DNA of 41,292 nt from positions 1 to 41,292 of the forward strand of contig NZ_LZLY01000124.1 of NCBI RefSeq assembly GCF_001673535.1, in the 5' to 3' direction. The position numbers and the translations under genes were made by a program. The DNA is from Mycobacterium sp. 1081908.1. GTDB lineage: Bacteria > Actinomycetota > Actinomycetes > Mycobacteriales > Mycobacteriaceae. The stretch's first letter is position 1. Every line of letters starts with the position of its first letter. The notes beneath the pieces were generated by a model that was not told where the DNA came from, did no database searches, and saw nothing but the letters and a program-made list of their open reading frames with translations. Below, one piece after another: positions 8,739 through 15,562 of the stretch.

Positions 8739-9170
8739 TCAGTCCCGAGTTTGGACCTCGATGCGTTTCGCCGCGGGCGCGCCGTTGGGCACGGGCACCG
8801 AGATGGCGAGGATGCCCTTTTCGTAGGTGGCGTGCACTTCGTCGACGTCGGCTCCGGCAGGCAGCGGAACGGAGCGCGCGAAGGCTCCATAGCTGAATTC
8901 CGACCGGCCGTGGGACTCGACTGCCTGGCTGCGCACGGCCTTGATGGTGAGCATCCCGTCCTGCACGGTGATGTCGATGTCCTTCGCGGGGTCGACGCCG
9001 GGAATCTCGGCGCGCACCTCGTAACGGCCGTCGTCCATCTCGTCCTCGACGCGCAGCAGGTTGCGGTCGAAGAGCGGACGCAGGCTGGACAGCAGGGGAG
9101 TGCCACCGAAGAGCTCGGTGAGATCGGGCACCAGGTTTCTGGGCTGACGCTGGATTGGCAGAGTTGCCAT
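8739..9170 (-). CDS. hspX: Alpha-crystallin-type small heat-shock protein (HspX/Acr-like)
   Basis: The product is 143 residues, essentially the length of M. tuberculosis HspX (Acr, Rv2031c). It matches that protein across its length from memory: MATLPIQR start, LEDEM-like VEDEMDDGRYEVRAEIPGVDP, DGMLTIKA, GRSEFSYGAFARSVPLP and the YEKGILAISV core of the alpha-crystallin domain. It should form oligomers that hold unfolding proteins, acting without ATP in the cytosol. The ATG at 9170 has a strong AGGAG site 5 bases upstream. In M. tuberculosis hspX is a classic DosR target. I see no GGGAC/GTCCC DosR palindrome in the 133 bases upstream; instead there is an 8-bp inverted repeat directly before the ribosome site. 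Regulation may therefore differ, or this may be an hspX-like paralogue. Confidence 0.88.
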   Translation of the reverse strand: MATLPIQRQPRNLVPDLTELFGGTPLLSSLRPLFDRNLLRVEDEMDDGRYEVRAEIPGVDPAKDIDITVQDGMLTIKAVRSQAVESHGRSEFSYGAFARSVPLPAGADVDEVHATYEKGILAISVPVPNGAPAAKRIEVQTRD

Positions 9171-9180
9171 GAAGTCTCCT

Positions 9181-9206
9181 GAAATCGTTGCATCTCTTAC
9201 GATTTC
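9181..9206 (-). promoter_or_regulatory. Inverted repeat immediately before the hspX ribosome site
   Basis: GAAATCGT (9181-9188) and ACGATTTC (9199-9206) are perfect inverted 8-mers separated by 10 bases. In hspX orientation the second arm abuts the AGGAG ribosome site. It may be an operator or an RNA hairpin in the leader. It does not match HAIR or CIRCE elements or the DosR box. Confidence 0.45.
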
Positions 9207-9303
9207 GATCGAACCACTGTGCTGTCGTCGGTGCTAGACCGCGCCCGCCGATGTTGCCGAGAGATTCACGGCGCGTTCAACCCGTAGGCCAGACGGGCAG
9301 GTC

Positions 9304-9600
9304 TCAGCCCACCTGTTTCAGGGTGTAGTGAGCAGTCGTCCGCATGGGGTCATCGGCGAGCCTCTTCACCTCTTGGCGAATCGGATCCACGGCACCGCCG
9401 AACACGCCGGGGCAGCCGTCGGGGCACCGCACCTCCCACCACGAGTCCGACAGATGTTGCGGCCACGCCCCGAGTTGTCCGCCTCGTGGTTGATAGCCGA
9501 TCTCGGCCGCAAACTTCCTGAGGTTGCCGATGTGGTGGTGTGCCGGGCAGAAGAGCACCACATCGATGCCGAGGTTCTCGGTTTCCGTCATGGCCGCCAT
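9304..9600 (-). CDS. Small Cys/His-rich protein of unknown function
   Basis: The product is 98 residues from ATG 9600 (AGGACAGG lies just upstream); an in-frame ATG at 9591 gives 95. I do not recognise a named family. The chain has FCPAHHHIG near the N-terminus and RCPDGCPG in the middle. These Cys/His clusters, about 40 residues apart, are what a zinc ribbon or metal-binding fold would show. The rest is mixed charged and aromatic (SDSWWEV, RQEVKRLADDP, HYTLKQVG), with no signal peptide or membrane segment, so it is probably cytoplasmic. The gene runs away from the PE gene, and an iron-box-like palindrome (9677-9695) lies between them, 77 bases before its start, so control by iron is possible. 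The same frame stays open far upstream through the PE gene, but that is a by-product of the PE repeats. Confidence 0.55.
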   Translation of the reverse strand: MAAMTETENLGIDVVLFCPAHHHIGNLRKFAAEIGYQPRGGQLGAWPQHLSDSWWEVRCPDGCPGVFGGAVDPIRQEVKRLADDPMRTTAHYTLKQVG

Positions 9601-9676
9601 TCTTGCCTGTCCTGCGCGCCAGTTCCTCCGTTTGTCCCTGCATGACTCGGATAGGCGACCCGGTTGTTGGCCGCGA

Positions 9677-9695
9677 TTAGGATAGGCTATCCTTT
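9677..9695. promoter_or_regulatory. Iron-box-like palindrome (IdeR/DtxR-type)
   Basis: TTAGGATAGGCTATCCTTT matches the IdeR/DtxR consensus TTAGGTTAGGCTAACCTAA at 15 of 19 positions. Its central 15 bases (9679-9693) are a perfect palindrome about G9686. It sits in the divergent gap between the small Cys/His-rich gene and the PE gene. Binding is inferred from sequence only. Confidence 0.55.
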
Positions 9696-9792
9696 CGCCT
9701 GCCACTGCGGGAGCCGATTCGCATCGACTCTTTATACCTCCCAACGATGGCGAGTTCATCGCGGACTTGTTATGAGATGTTGGGAGGCGGCT

Positions 9793-11733
9793 ATGTCGTT
9801 TGTGAACACGGTGCCGGACGTAATGGCGGCGGCGGCAACAGATTTGGCGAGTATCAGGTCGAACGTCGTTGAGGCGATGACGTCGGCGGCGACCTCGAGC
9901 ACGGCGGTAATTGCGCCCGCCGCGGATGAGGTGTCCACGGCCATCACGGCGCTGTTCAATGCGCACGGCCTGTCGTATCAGGCGCTCAGCGCCCAGGCGT
10001 CGGAATTTCACGCGCAGTTTGTCCAGAACTTGGCCGCGGGAGCGGCGGCATATGCGAACACCGAGGCGGCCAACGTGCTGCTGAACCTGCCCAACCTCGG
10101 GATCGGAAACATCGGCAGTGGCAACTTTGGCAGTGGGAATTACGGCAACTTCAACTTCGGCGGCGGCAACAGCGGCCCCGTGGGTGGCAATCTCAACTTC
10201 GGCTTCGGCAACTGGGGTTCCTACAACTTGGGAGCCGGCAACGGAAACGCATATGCGGGTTCCCCGGGCGCGTCCCTCTTCAACGTGGGCAACGGCAACA
10301 TCGGGGAATTCAACATCGGTTTCGGAAATGTCGGCGGCGGCAACATCGGCTTCGGCAACGGAGAAACGATCTCGGCTGCGCGGGGCAATCTGTCCATTCT
10401 GAATGTGGGCGTGGGCAACTCCGGCAGCTACAACATCGGCCTGGGGAACCTTGGCAACTTCGACATCGGCGTCGGCAACAAGGGCAGTGGCGATATCGGC
10501 ATCGGGCTGACCGGCGACCACCAGATCGGTTTTGGCGGGCTGAACGCCAATGGTGTCGGTTTTAACCTCGGCTTCGGAAACAACGGCAGCTTCAATGTCG
10601 GCTTCGGCAACACGGGCAATGGCAACTTCGGCTTGGCGAACACTGGAAACCATGACATCGGCATCGGACTGACCGGCGACAACGCAATCGGCTTCGGCGG
10701 GTGGAACTCCGGGAGCGGCAACTCCGGCCTGTTCAACTCGGGCACGGGCAACACCGGCTTGTTCAATTCCGGAACCGGCAACACCGGCTTGTTCAACACC
10801 GGCATCCACAACTGGGGTGTCGCTAACTCTGGTACGACCGACACCGGCATCGGGAACACCGGTCTGTTCGACACCGGTTTGTTCAACGCCGGCGACTTCG
10901 CCACCGGCGGCTTCAACGCCGGTGGTGGCGGCGTCTTCGAAGGGTCGACGCTGTCCGGCGACACGGGCTTCTTCAACACGGGCGACGAAAACACGGGTCT
11001 GTTCAACGCGGGCACCGACAACGTCGGGTTCTTCAATTCGGGCACGCTGAACATGGGCTGGGCCAACGCGGGCACCGACAACCTGGGCTTCGACAACGCG
11101 GGCGTCGGCAACACCGGCGCCTTCAACAGCGGCGGCGGCACGACGGCGGCGCTGTTGGCCGGCAACACCGGGTTCTTCAACACCGGTTCGGCGAATACCG
11201 GTTTGTTCAACTCCGGCAACACCAACACCGGTTTGTGGAACTCGGGCAACGTCAACACGGGCTTCGGCGGCACGGCCAGCCATAGCGGCAACTCGGGCTT
11301 CGGGAACACCGGGACGGGCAACTCGGGCTTCTTCAACTCGAGCGACGGCAACTCGGGGTTCTTCAACTCGGGCAGCGGCGGCTTCAACTCGGGTTACGGG
11401 AACTTCGGCGACGTCGGGTACAACGAGGGCTTCTTCAACTCGGGCAGCGGCACCTTCAACACCGGTTTCTTCAACTCGGGCAGCGGCAGCGGCGACGTGG
11501 GCTACGGAAACTACGGCAGCGGCGGCAGCAACGTCGGCTTCTTCAACGGCGGCGACGGCGGCACCGACATAGGCTTCTTCAACTCGGGCCCGGGCGGCTT
11601 CAACACCGGTTTTGGTAACGACGGCGACGGTTTCAACTCGGGCTTCGGCAACGACAACACCTCGGGCACCAGCATCGGCAACTCGGGTGGTTTCAACACC
11701 GGCACTGGGCTGTCGGGCTTTCTGCGCTGGTGA
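9793..11733 (+). CDS. PE-family protein with MPTR-type repeat region (PE-MPTR)
   Basis: The product is 646 residues from ATG 9793, which follows GGGAGG by about 6 bases. Residues 1-95 are a PE domain: MSFVNTVPDVMAAAATDL, then SSTAVIAPAADEVSTAI, YQALSAQASEFHAQFV and YANTE (Tyr87, Glu91), the YxxxD/E-type secretion signal of type VII substrates. From about residue 98 to the end it is made of NxGxGNxG and FN(S/T)G repeats, including two IGLTGD..IGFGG blocks. Such MPTR repeats normally belong to PPE proteins, while long PE proteins usually carry GGAGGA (PGRS) repeats. There is no GRPLI linker and no PPE domain. Export to the cell surface by an ESX system, probably ESX-5, is likely; its function is unknown. 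It has no adjacent PPE partner. The repeats may be mis-assembled or variable in copy number. Confidence 0.88.
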   Translation: MSFVNTVPDVMAAAATDLASIRSNVVEAMTSAATSSTAVIAPAADEVSTAITALFNAHGLSYQALSAQASEFHAQFVQNLAAGAAAYANTEAANVLLNLPNLGIGNIGSGNFGSGNYGNFNFGGGNSGPVGGNLNFGFGNWGSYNLGAGNGNAYAGSPGASLFNVGNGNIGEFNIGFGNVGGGNIGFGNGETISAARGNLSILNVGVGNSGSYNIGLGNLGNFDIGVGNKGSGDIGIGLTGDHQIGFGGLNANGVGFNLGFGNNGSFNVGFGNTGNGNFGLANTGNHDIGIGLTGDNAIGFGGWNSGSGNSGLFNSGTGNTGLFNSGTGNTGLFNTGIHNWGVANSGTTDTGIGNTGLFDTGLFNAGDFATGGFNAGGGGVFEGSTLSGDTGFFNTGDENTGLFNAGTDNVGFFNSGTLNMGWANAGTDNLGFDNAGVGNTGAFNSGGGTTAALLAGNTGFFNTGSANTGLFNSGNTNTGLWNSGNVNTGFGGTASHSGNSGFGNTGTGNSGFFNSSDGNSGFFNSGSGGFNSGYGNFGDVGYNEGFFNSGSGTFNTGFFNSGSGSGDVGYGNYGSGGSNVGFFNGGDGGTDIGFFNSGPGGFNTGFGNDGDGFNSGFGNDNTSGTSIGNSGGFNTGTGLSGFLRW

Positions 11734-11741
11734 GGTCACGC

Positions 11742-11769
11742 ATCAGCCGAAGTCGGACTCCTGGCTGAT
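11742..11769 (+). terminator. Hairpin after the PE gene, possible terminator
   Basis: ATCAGCC (11742-11748) pairs with GGCTGAT (11763-11769) around a 14-base loop that itself contains AGTC/GACT. It starts 9 bases after the PE stop codon. No T-run follows. Confidence 0.35.
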
Positions 11770-11955
11770 AGGCGCTCTCACCCGGGCTGTCAACGAGAAG
11801 ATGGCTGATCTATTCGGGCGCAAGGTGTTTGGGTTTTGGCCTGCCATGTTCGATAAAGGGCGCTGAGGATCCGCGGACAACCTCTCCCAGCTAGCGGGCT
11901 TTTCGATAGCTGACGTGGTGTGACCACGATCACGGGGTCGCCGACGCACCTCTCG

Positions 11956-12007
11956 GTGTAGTCAGTTGACTACACGCGTGTGCTGTGGTGTAGTCAAGTG
12001 ACTACAC
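11956..12007 (+). promoter_or_regulatory. Twin 20-bp palindromic operators with an embedded promoter
   Basis: Two copies of GTGTAGTC-N4-GACTACAC occur at 11956-11975 and 11988-12007, each with perfect 8-bp arms and differing only in the 4-base centre. They are 32 bases apart, about three helical turns. TTGACT (11966-11971) in the first and TGTAGT (11989-11994) in the second are 17 bases apart, fitting -35 and -10 elements. A repressor on both sites would block the promoter. The family is not decided; TetR and MarR types fit in size. Confidence 0.6.
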
Positions 12008-12045
12008 GGGCTTGTGCGCCCACAACCACTAAGGAGAGCCAACCC

Positions 12046-12384
12046 ATGACCACAGCCCAAGCGCGCGGTCGAGGAAACGATTTAGCCATGGAACTCGATC
12101 TCCCAGCGCCCAGTGGGGCAACCCGCGTCGACGAATGGGGGAACTTCGGGGCGGCTTTCAGGGTGTACGACGGCCCGGAGTGGCGAATCAAGCGCGTCAC
12201 CGACCGCGGGCGAGGCGCCCAAAGCGGTGACATCGTGGTGTCGGTTATCGGCCGGCAGTACATGGATGGGCGCGCGGAGTGCGAGATCATCCTCGACGGC
12301 CCCCATACCCCGGTGATCACCCCGACCGAGGCGCGGAAGCTGAGCAGCGCGTTGATCGCCGCCGCAGACGCGGCCGACGGGTGA
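12046..12384 (+). CDS. Unrecognised small cytoplasmic protein under twin operators
   Basis: The product is 112 residues. The ATG at 12046 follows AAGGAGAG by about 8 bases, a strong ribosome site that fixes the start against an in-frame upstream ATG at 11980. I do not recognise the family. It has no signal peptide or membrane segment. The middle is rich in charged and aromatic residues (DEWGNFGAAFRVYDGPEWRIKRVTDRG), followed by a probable beta stretch (DIVVSVIGRQYMDG, CEIILDG) and a C-terminal Ala-rich helix beginning TPTEARKLSSAL. No helix-turn-helix is evident, so it is unlikely to be the regulator of its own operators. The operator pair ends 38 bases upstream of the start. It is followed by tRNA-Arg on the other strand. 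Confidence 0.7.
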   Translation: MTTAQARGRGNDLAMELDLPAPSGATRVDEWGNFGAAFRVYDGPEWRIKRVTDRGRGAQSGDIVVSVIGRQYMDGRAECEIILDGPHTPVITPTEARKLSSALIAAADAADG

Positions 12385-12444
12385 TCTGAGGGCCGACTCC
12401 GGGCTGCCCAGTGTCGTCACCGGACCGCCAAAAAAATGGTGCAG

Positions 12445-12518
12445 TGCCCCCGGCACGACTCGAACGTGCGACCTAGGGATTAGAAGGCCCTTGCTCTATC
12501 CACCTGAGCTACGGAGGC
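12445..12518 (-). tRNA. tRNA-Arg (anticodon TCT)
   Basis: On the minus strand a full cloverleaf can be drawn: acceptor GCCTCCG with CGGGGGC, D-arm GCTC/GAGC, anticodon loop CTTCTAA, T-arm GCACG-TTCGAGT-CGTGC, discriminator A. CCA is not encoded. There is one C-T mismatch at the base of the anticodon loop. It reads AGA/AGG codons, rare in this GC-rich genome. Confidence 0.93.
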
Positions 12519-12612
12519 AATGTGCAGGTCAGTCTATCGAACGCGACACGCCGAAAGACTCGCGGAACGCGACGCGCCCGAAAAGTCTTCCGCCGCCGCA
12601 CTTATCGGTTAT

Positions 12613-12633
12613 CGTGTGAGACCTCGACACACG
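12613..12633. promoter_or_regulatory. Inverted repeat upstream of lipQ
   Basis: CGTGTG and CACACG are separated by 9 bases, about 70 bases before the lipQ start. A near-palindrome GGTTGAT-C-ATCAGCC follows at 12643-12657 with one mismatch. These may be regulator sites; no family match is clear. Confidence 0.25.
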
Positions 12634-12703
12634 TACAACACCGGTTGATCATCAGCCGTTAACCGCAACGAAGCGTGTGCCTAACGTCGAGGGGTGCGTT
12701 GTT

Positions 12704-13951
12704 ATGAGCGTGGCCTTGAACTTGACTTCGCGGTGCTCGCAGGCCGGTGCGCAGGCACTGCGACTGGCGGCCGACGCCAGAGACACGTACCGCGCCGGCG
12801 CGGTGCTGCTACGCGGCTCGCCATTCGCGGTCGGCTGGGTCGCCGGCTGGCTCACCACCGAATTCCCCCCGCACGTAGTGACGGGGCACGCGCTGTCCCG
12901 GGTATCGCGCCCCTCCATCGGCCGCGTCGGTACCTCGTGGGCCTCGCAAAAAGCCGATGAAGCCCTTACCGCCGCGCTCGTCGAGTGTTTCGGGCCGGAC
13001 TTCCGTGAACTGGTGCGCCACCCGGCCTACGTCCAGTCCGAGGGTGCGCCGCGGGGCGGGTTGTTGCGCAGGCCCGGTCCGCACCGCCGGTACGCGGCGG
13101 AAACGTCCGACATCTCCTACGGCCCCGGCGGCAGCGAACACTTGCTGGACATCTGGCGGCGCCATGACCTGGCACCCGGCCGGCGCGCGCCGGTGCTCAT
13201 CCAGGTCCCCGGCGGGGCGTGGGCAGTCAACGGCAAACGCCATCAGGCCTACACGCTGATGAGCCACATGGCGGAGCTCGGCTGGATCTGCGTCTCGATC
13301 AACTACAGCAAAAGCCCCCGCTGCACGTTCCCCACGCACCTCATCGACGTGAAGAGGGCGATCGCGTGGGTCCGCGAGAACATCGCCGACTACGGCGGCG
13401 ATCCCGACTTCATCGCGGTCACCGGTGGGTCGGCGGGCGGTCACCTGGCGTCGCTGGCCGCGCTCACCCCGAACGACCCGGCGTTCCAGCCCGGATTCGA
13501 GGACGCGGACACCACCGTGCAGGCCGTCGCGCCGTATTACGGCGTCTACGACTTCACCGACTTCGAGAACATGCACGAGATGATGCTGCCGTTCCTCGAG
13601 CACTTCGTTCTCAAATCCCGCTACAGCGAGAACCCCGAGCGGTTCCGGGCGGCGTCGCCGATCACCTACGCGCACGGCGAGGCTCCACCGTTCTTCGTGC
13701 TGCACGGCGAGAAAGACGAACTGGTTCCCGCCGGCCAGGCCCGGGTCTTCTGCGCGGCGCTACGCGACGCCGGGGCCGCCACGGTGGGCTACGCCGAACT
13801 CGCCAACGCGCACCACGCGTTTGACATCACCCCGACGGTGCGGTCGCGGTTGGCCGCCGGCGCCGTCGCGGACTTCCTCGGCGTCGTCTACGGCCGTCGC
13901 GCCGGCTCGCTGGCGCATTCGTTGCCGCTGTCTGCGACTTCGGCCAGCTGA
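12704..13951 (+). CDS. lipQ: Alpha/beta-hydrolase esterase/lipase LipQ
   Basis: The product is 415 residues from ATG 12704, which follows GAGGGG by 9 bases; an in-frame GTG at 12677 would add 9 residues. The N-terminal third, to about residue 140, is a family-specific region. The hydrolase core follows: the oxyanion-loop motif PGGAW, the nucleophile in TGGSAGG (Ser243), the acid in GEKDELVPAGQ and the base in NAHHAFD. This is the hormone-sensitive-lipase-like carboxylesterase family. It corresponds to LipQ (Rv2485c) in length and in position next to a WS/DGAT gene, plsC and plsB2, suggesting a role in hydrolysis or remodelling of acyl esters. The substrate is not established. It is in the same direction as the acyltransferase cluster but separated by 141 bases, so it may have its own transcript. 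Confidence 0.85.
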   Translation: MSVALNLTSRCSQAGAQALRLAADARDTYRAGAVLLRGSPFAVGWVAGWLTTEFPPHVVTGHALSRVSRPSIGRVGTSWASQKADEALTAALVECFGPDFRELVRHPAYVQSEGAPRGGLLRRPGPHRRYAAETSDISYGPGGSEHLLDIWRRHDLAPGRRAPVLIQVPGGAWAVNGKRHQAYTLMSHMAELGWICVSINYSKSPRCTFPTHLIDVKRAIAWVRENIADYGGDPDFIAVTGGSAGGHLASLAALTPNDPAFQPGFEDADTTVQAVAPYYGVYDFTDFENMHEMMLPFLEHFVLKSRYSENPERFRAASPITYAHGEAPPFFVLHGEKDELVPAGQARVFCAALRDAGAATVGYAELANAHHAFDITPTVRSRLAAGAVADFLGVVYGRRAGSLAHSLPLSATSAS

Positions 13952-14044
13952 GCCGGGCGCCGCTTCGCCGACGCGATCGCGCCTTTCACCAGCGCGGCAA
14001 GCCGACTAGCGTTGGGTGAGCAATCCGGTTTGCGGGTCCCAGGC

Positions 14045-14100
14045 AGGAGGCTTGGTCAGCGGTGACAACGTTGGCGCGTCGAGTTCACGATCATGGCTGA
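14045..14100 (+). promoter_or_regulatory. Candidate 12-codon leader ORF overlapping the WS/DGAT start
   Basis: AGGAGG at 14045-14050 is the best ribosome site in this region, but it is 42 bases from the WS/DGAT ATG. It serves a GTG at 14062 (spacer 11) that opens a 12-codon frame (MTTLARRVHDHG). Its TGA at 14098-14100 lies just inside the next gene, whose own ATG at 14093 has no clear ribosome site. This suggests translational coupling (inference). Confidence 0.4.
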
Positions 14101-15562
14101 GTCGGTCGAGGCCGTTCAATTGTCCGACGAGCTCGGACCGGTCGACTATCTGATGCATCGGGGTGAGGCCAACCCCCGGACCCGGTCCGGAATCATGGCG
14201 CTCGAACTCCTGGACACCACACCGGACTGGGATCGGTTCCGGAGCCGATTCGAAAACGCCTCCCGGCGGGTGCGGCGGCTGCGGCAGAAGGTCGTCGTGC
14301 CGACGTTGCCGACGGCGTCGCCGCGGTGGGTGGTCGACCCCGACTTCAACCTCGACTTCCACGTGCGACGGGTGCGGGTGTCGGGGCCCGGCACGCTGCG
14401 CGAGGTGTTCGACCTGGCCGAGGTGATCCTGCAGTCACCGATGGACATTTCGCGGCCGCTGTGGACCGCGACCCTGGTGGAGGGCCTGGCCGACGGCAAG
14501 GCCGCGACGCTGCTGCATGTCAGCCACGCGGTCACCGACGGTGTCGGCGGCGTCGAGATGTTCGCCGAGATCTATGACCTCGAGCGCGAGCCGCCGCCCA
14601 GGCCGACGCCGCCGCAACCCGTCCCACAGGACCTGACGCCCAACGACCTGATGCGCCAAGGCATCAACCGCCTGCCCTTGGCCCTCGTCAACGGCGTCGT
14701 GGGCGCCGTGTCCGGGGCGGTGTCGGCGGCCGGCAAGGCGGTGCTCGACCCGGTGTCCACGGTGGGGGGAGTGGTCGGATACGCCGTGTCGGGCATGCGG
14801 GTGATGAACCGGGCCGCCGAGCCGTCCCCGCTGCTACGCCGCCGCAGCCTCGCCACCCGCACCGAAGCGATCGACATCCCGCTTTCCGACCTGCACCGGG
14901 CGGCGAAAGCCGGCGGGGGATCGATCAACGACGCCTACCTCGCCGGCCTGTCGGGCGCCCTGCGCCGCTACCACGTGGCCCTCGGCGTGCCCATCAGCAC
15001 TCTGCCGATGGCGGTGCCGGTCAACCTGCGGGCCGACGCGGACACGGCCGGCGGCAACCGGTGGACCGGGGTCAACCTCGCCGCGCCGTTGGGCACGGCC
15101 GATCCGGTCGCGCGGATGAAGAAGATCCGTGCCCAGATGACGCAGCGCCGCGACGAGCCCGCGATGAACATCATCGGTTCGATCGCCCCGGTGCTGAGCG
15201 TGTTGCCCACCGCAGTGCTGGAGGGGCTGACGGGTTCGGTGATCGGCTCCGACGTGCAGGCCAGCAACGTCCCGGTCTATCCGGGTGACACGTACATCGC
15301 CGGCGCAAAGGTCTTGCGGCAGTATGGCGTCGGCCCGCTGCCTGGGGTCGCGATGATGGTCGTGCTGATCTCCCGGGGTGGGTGGTGCACGATCACCGTC
15401 CGCTACGACCGGGCCTCGGTGCGAAACGAACCGCTGTTCGCCCAGTGCCTGCTGGAGGGTTTCGACGAGATCCTGGCGCTGGCCGGTGACCCGGCGCCGC
15501 GCGCGGTGCCCGCCTCCTTCGCGGAGCCGGCAGTTTCCGCGCGATCGGTGGCAAGCTCATGA
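14093..15562 (+). CDS. WS/DGAT-family acyltransferase (Rv2484c-like triacylglycerol synthase)
   Basis: The product is 489 residues, close to Rv2484c. The N-terminus (LGPVDYLMHRGE, ending in the WS/DGAT opening) is followed by PLWTATLVEGL and the catalytic HxxxD motif in SHAVTDGVGG (His145, Asp149). Later come NDAYLAGLSGALRRY, the PVNLR motif, and a C-terminal SNVPVYPGD segment, all typical of bifunctional wax ester synthase / acyl-CoA:diacylglycerol acyltransferases. It should esterify diacylglycerol with acyl-CoA to make triacylglycerol at the membrane. A stop codon (TGA, 14063) bars any in-frame upstream start, so ATG 14093 is fixed. The last bases overlap the plsC start as ATGA (15559-15562), implying coupled translation with plsC and plsB2, which supply lysophosphatidate and phosphatidate upstream of diacylglycerol. 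Confidence 0.92.
   Translation: MAESVEAVQLSDELGPVDYLMHRGEANPRTRSGIMALELLDTTPDWDRFRSRFENASRRVRRLRQKVVVPTLPTASPRWVVDPDFNLDFHVRRVRVSGPGTLREVFDLAEVILQSPMDISRPLWTATLVEGLADGKAATLLHVSHAVTDGVGGVEMFAEIYDLEREPPPRPTPPQPVPQDLTPNDLMRQGINRLPLALVNGVVGAVSGAVSAAGKAVLDPVSTVGGVVGYAVSGMRVMNRAAEPSPLLRRRSLATRTEAIDIPLSDLHRAAKAGGGSINDAYLAGLSGALRRYHVALGVPISTLPMAVPVNLRADADTAGGNRWTGVNLAAPLGTADPVARMKKIRAQMTQRRDEPAMNIIGSIAPVLSVLPTAVLEGLTGSVIGSDVQASNVPVYPGDTYIAGAKVLRQYGVGPLPGVAMMVVLISRGGWCTITVRYDRASVRNEPLFAQCLLEGFDEILALAGDPAPRAVPASFAEPAVSARSVASS

Larger units (their letters stand above)
11734..12045. other. 312-base intergenic region with hairpin and palindromes, no gene seen
   Basis: It holds the hairpin after the PE gene, a 15-base palindrome CGTGGT-GTG-ACCACG at 11914-11928, and the twin operators at 11956-12007. 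Short open frames here lack ribosome sites and recognisable protein character. Confidence 0.6.

Noticed and set aside
9793..11733. Tandem repeats that might suggest a CRISPR array or satellite
   Set aside because: The repeats follow codon periodicity and encode NxGxGNxG protein units; there are no uniform spacers.
9304..11739. A minus-strand open frame of more than 800 codons running through the PE gene
   Set aside because: Its long Val/Glu/Ala-rich repeats are the antisense of the PE MPTR repeats. Only its last about 98 codons (9304-9600) look like a separate gene.
12538..12585. Near-direct repeat of GAACGCGACRCGCC beside tRNA-Arg as an attachment site
   Set aside because: The copies are short, imperfect and outside the tRNA 3' end, and no integrase or element lies nearby.
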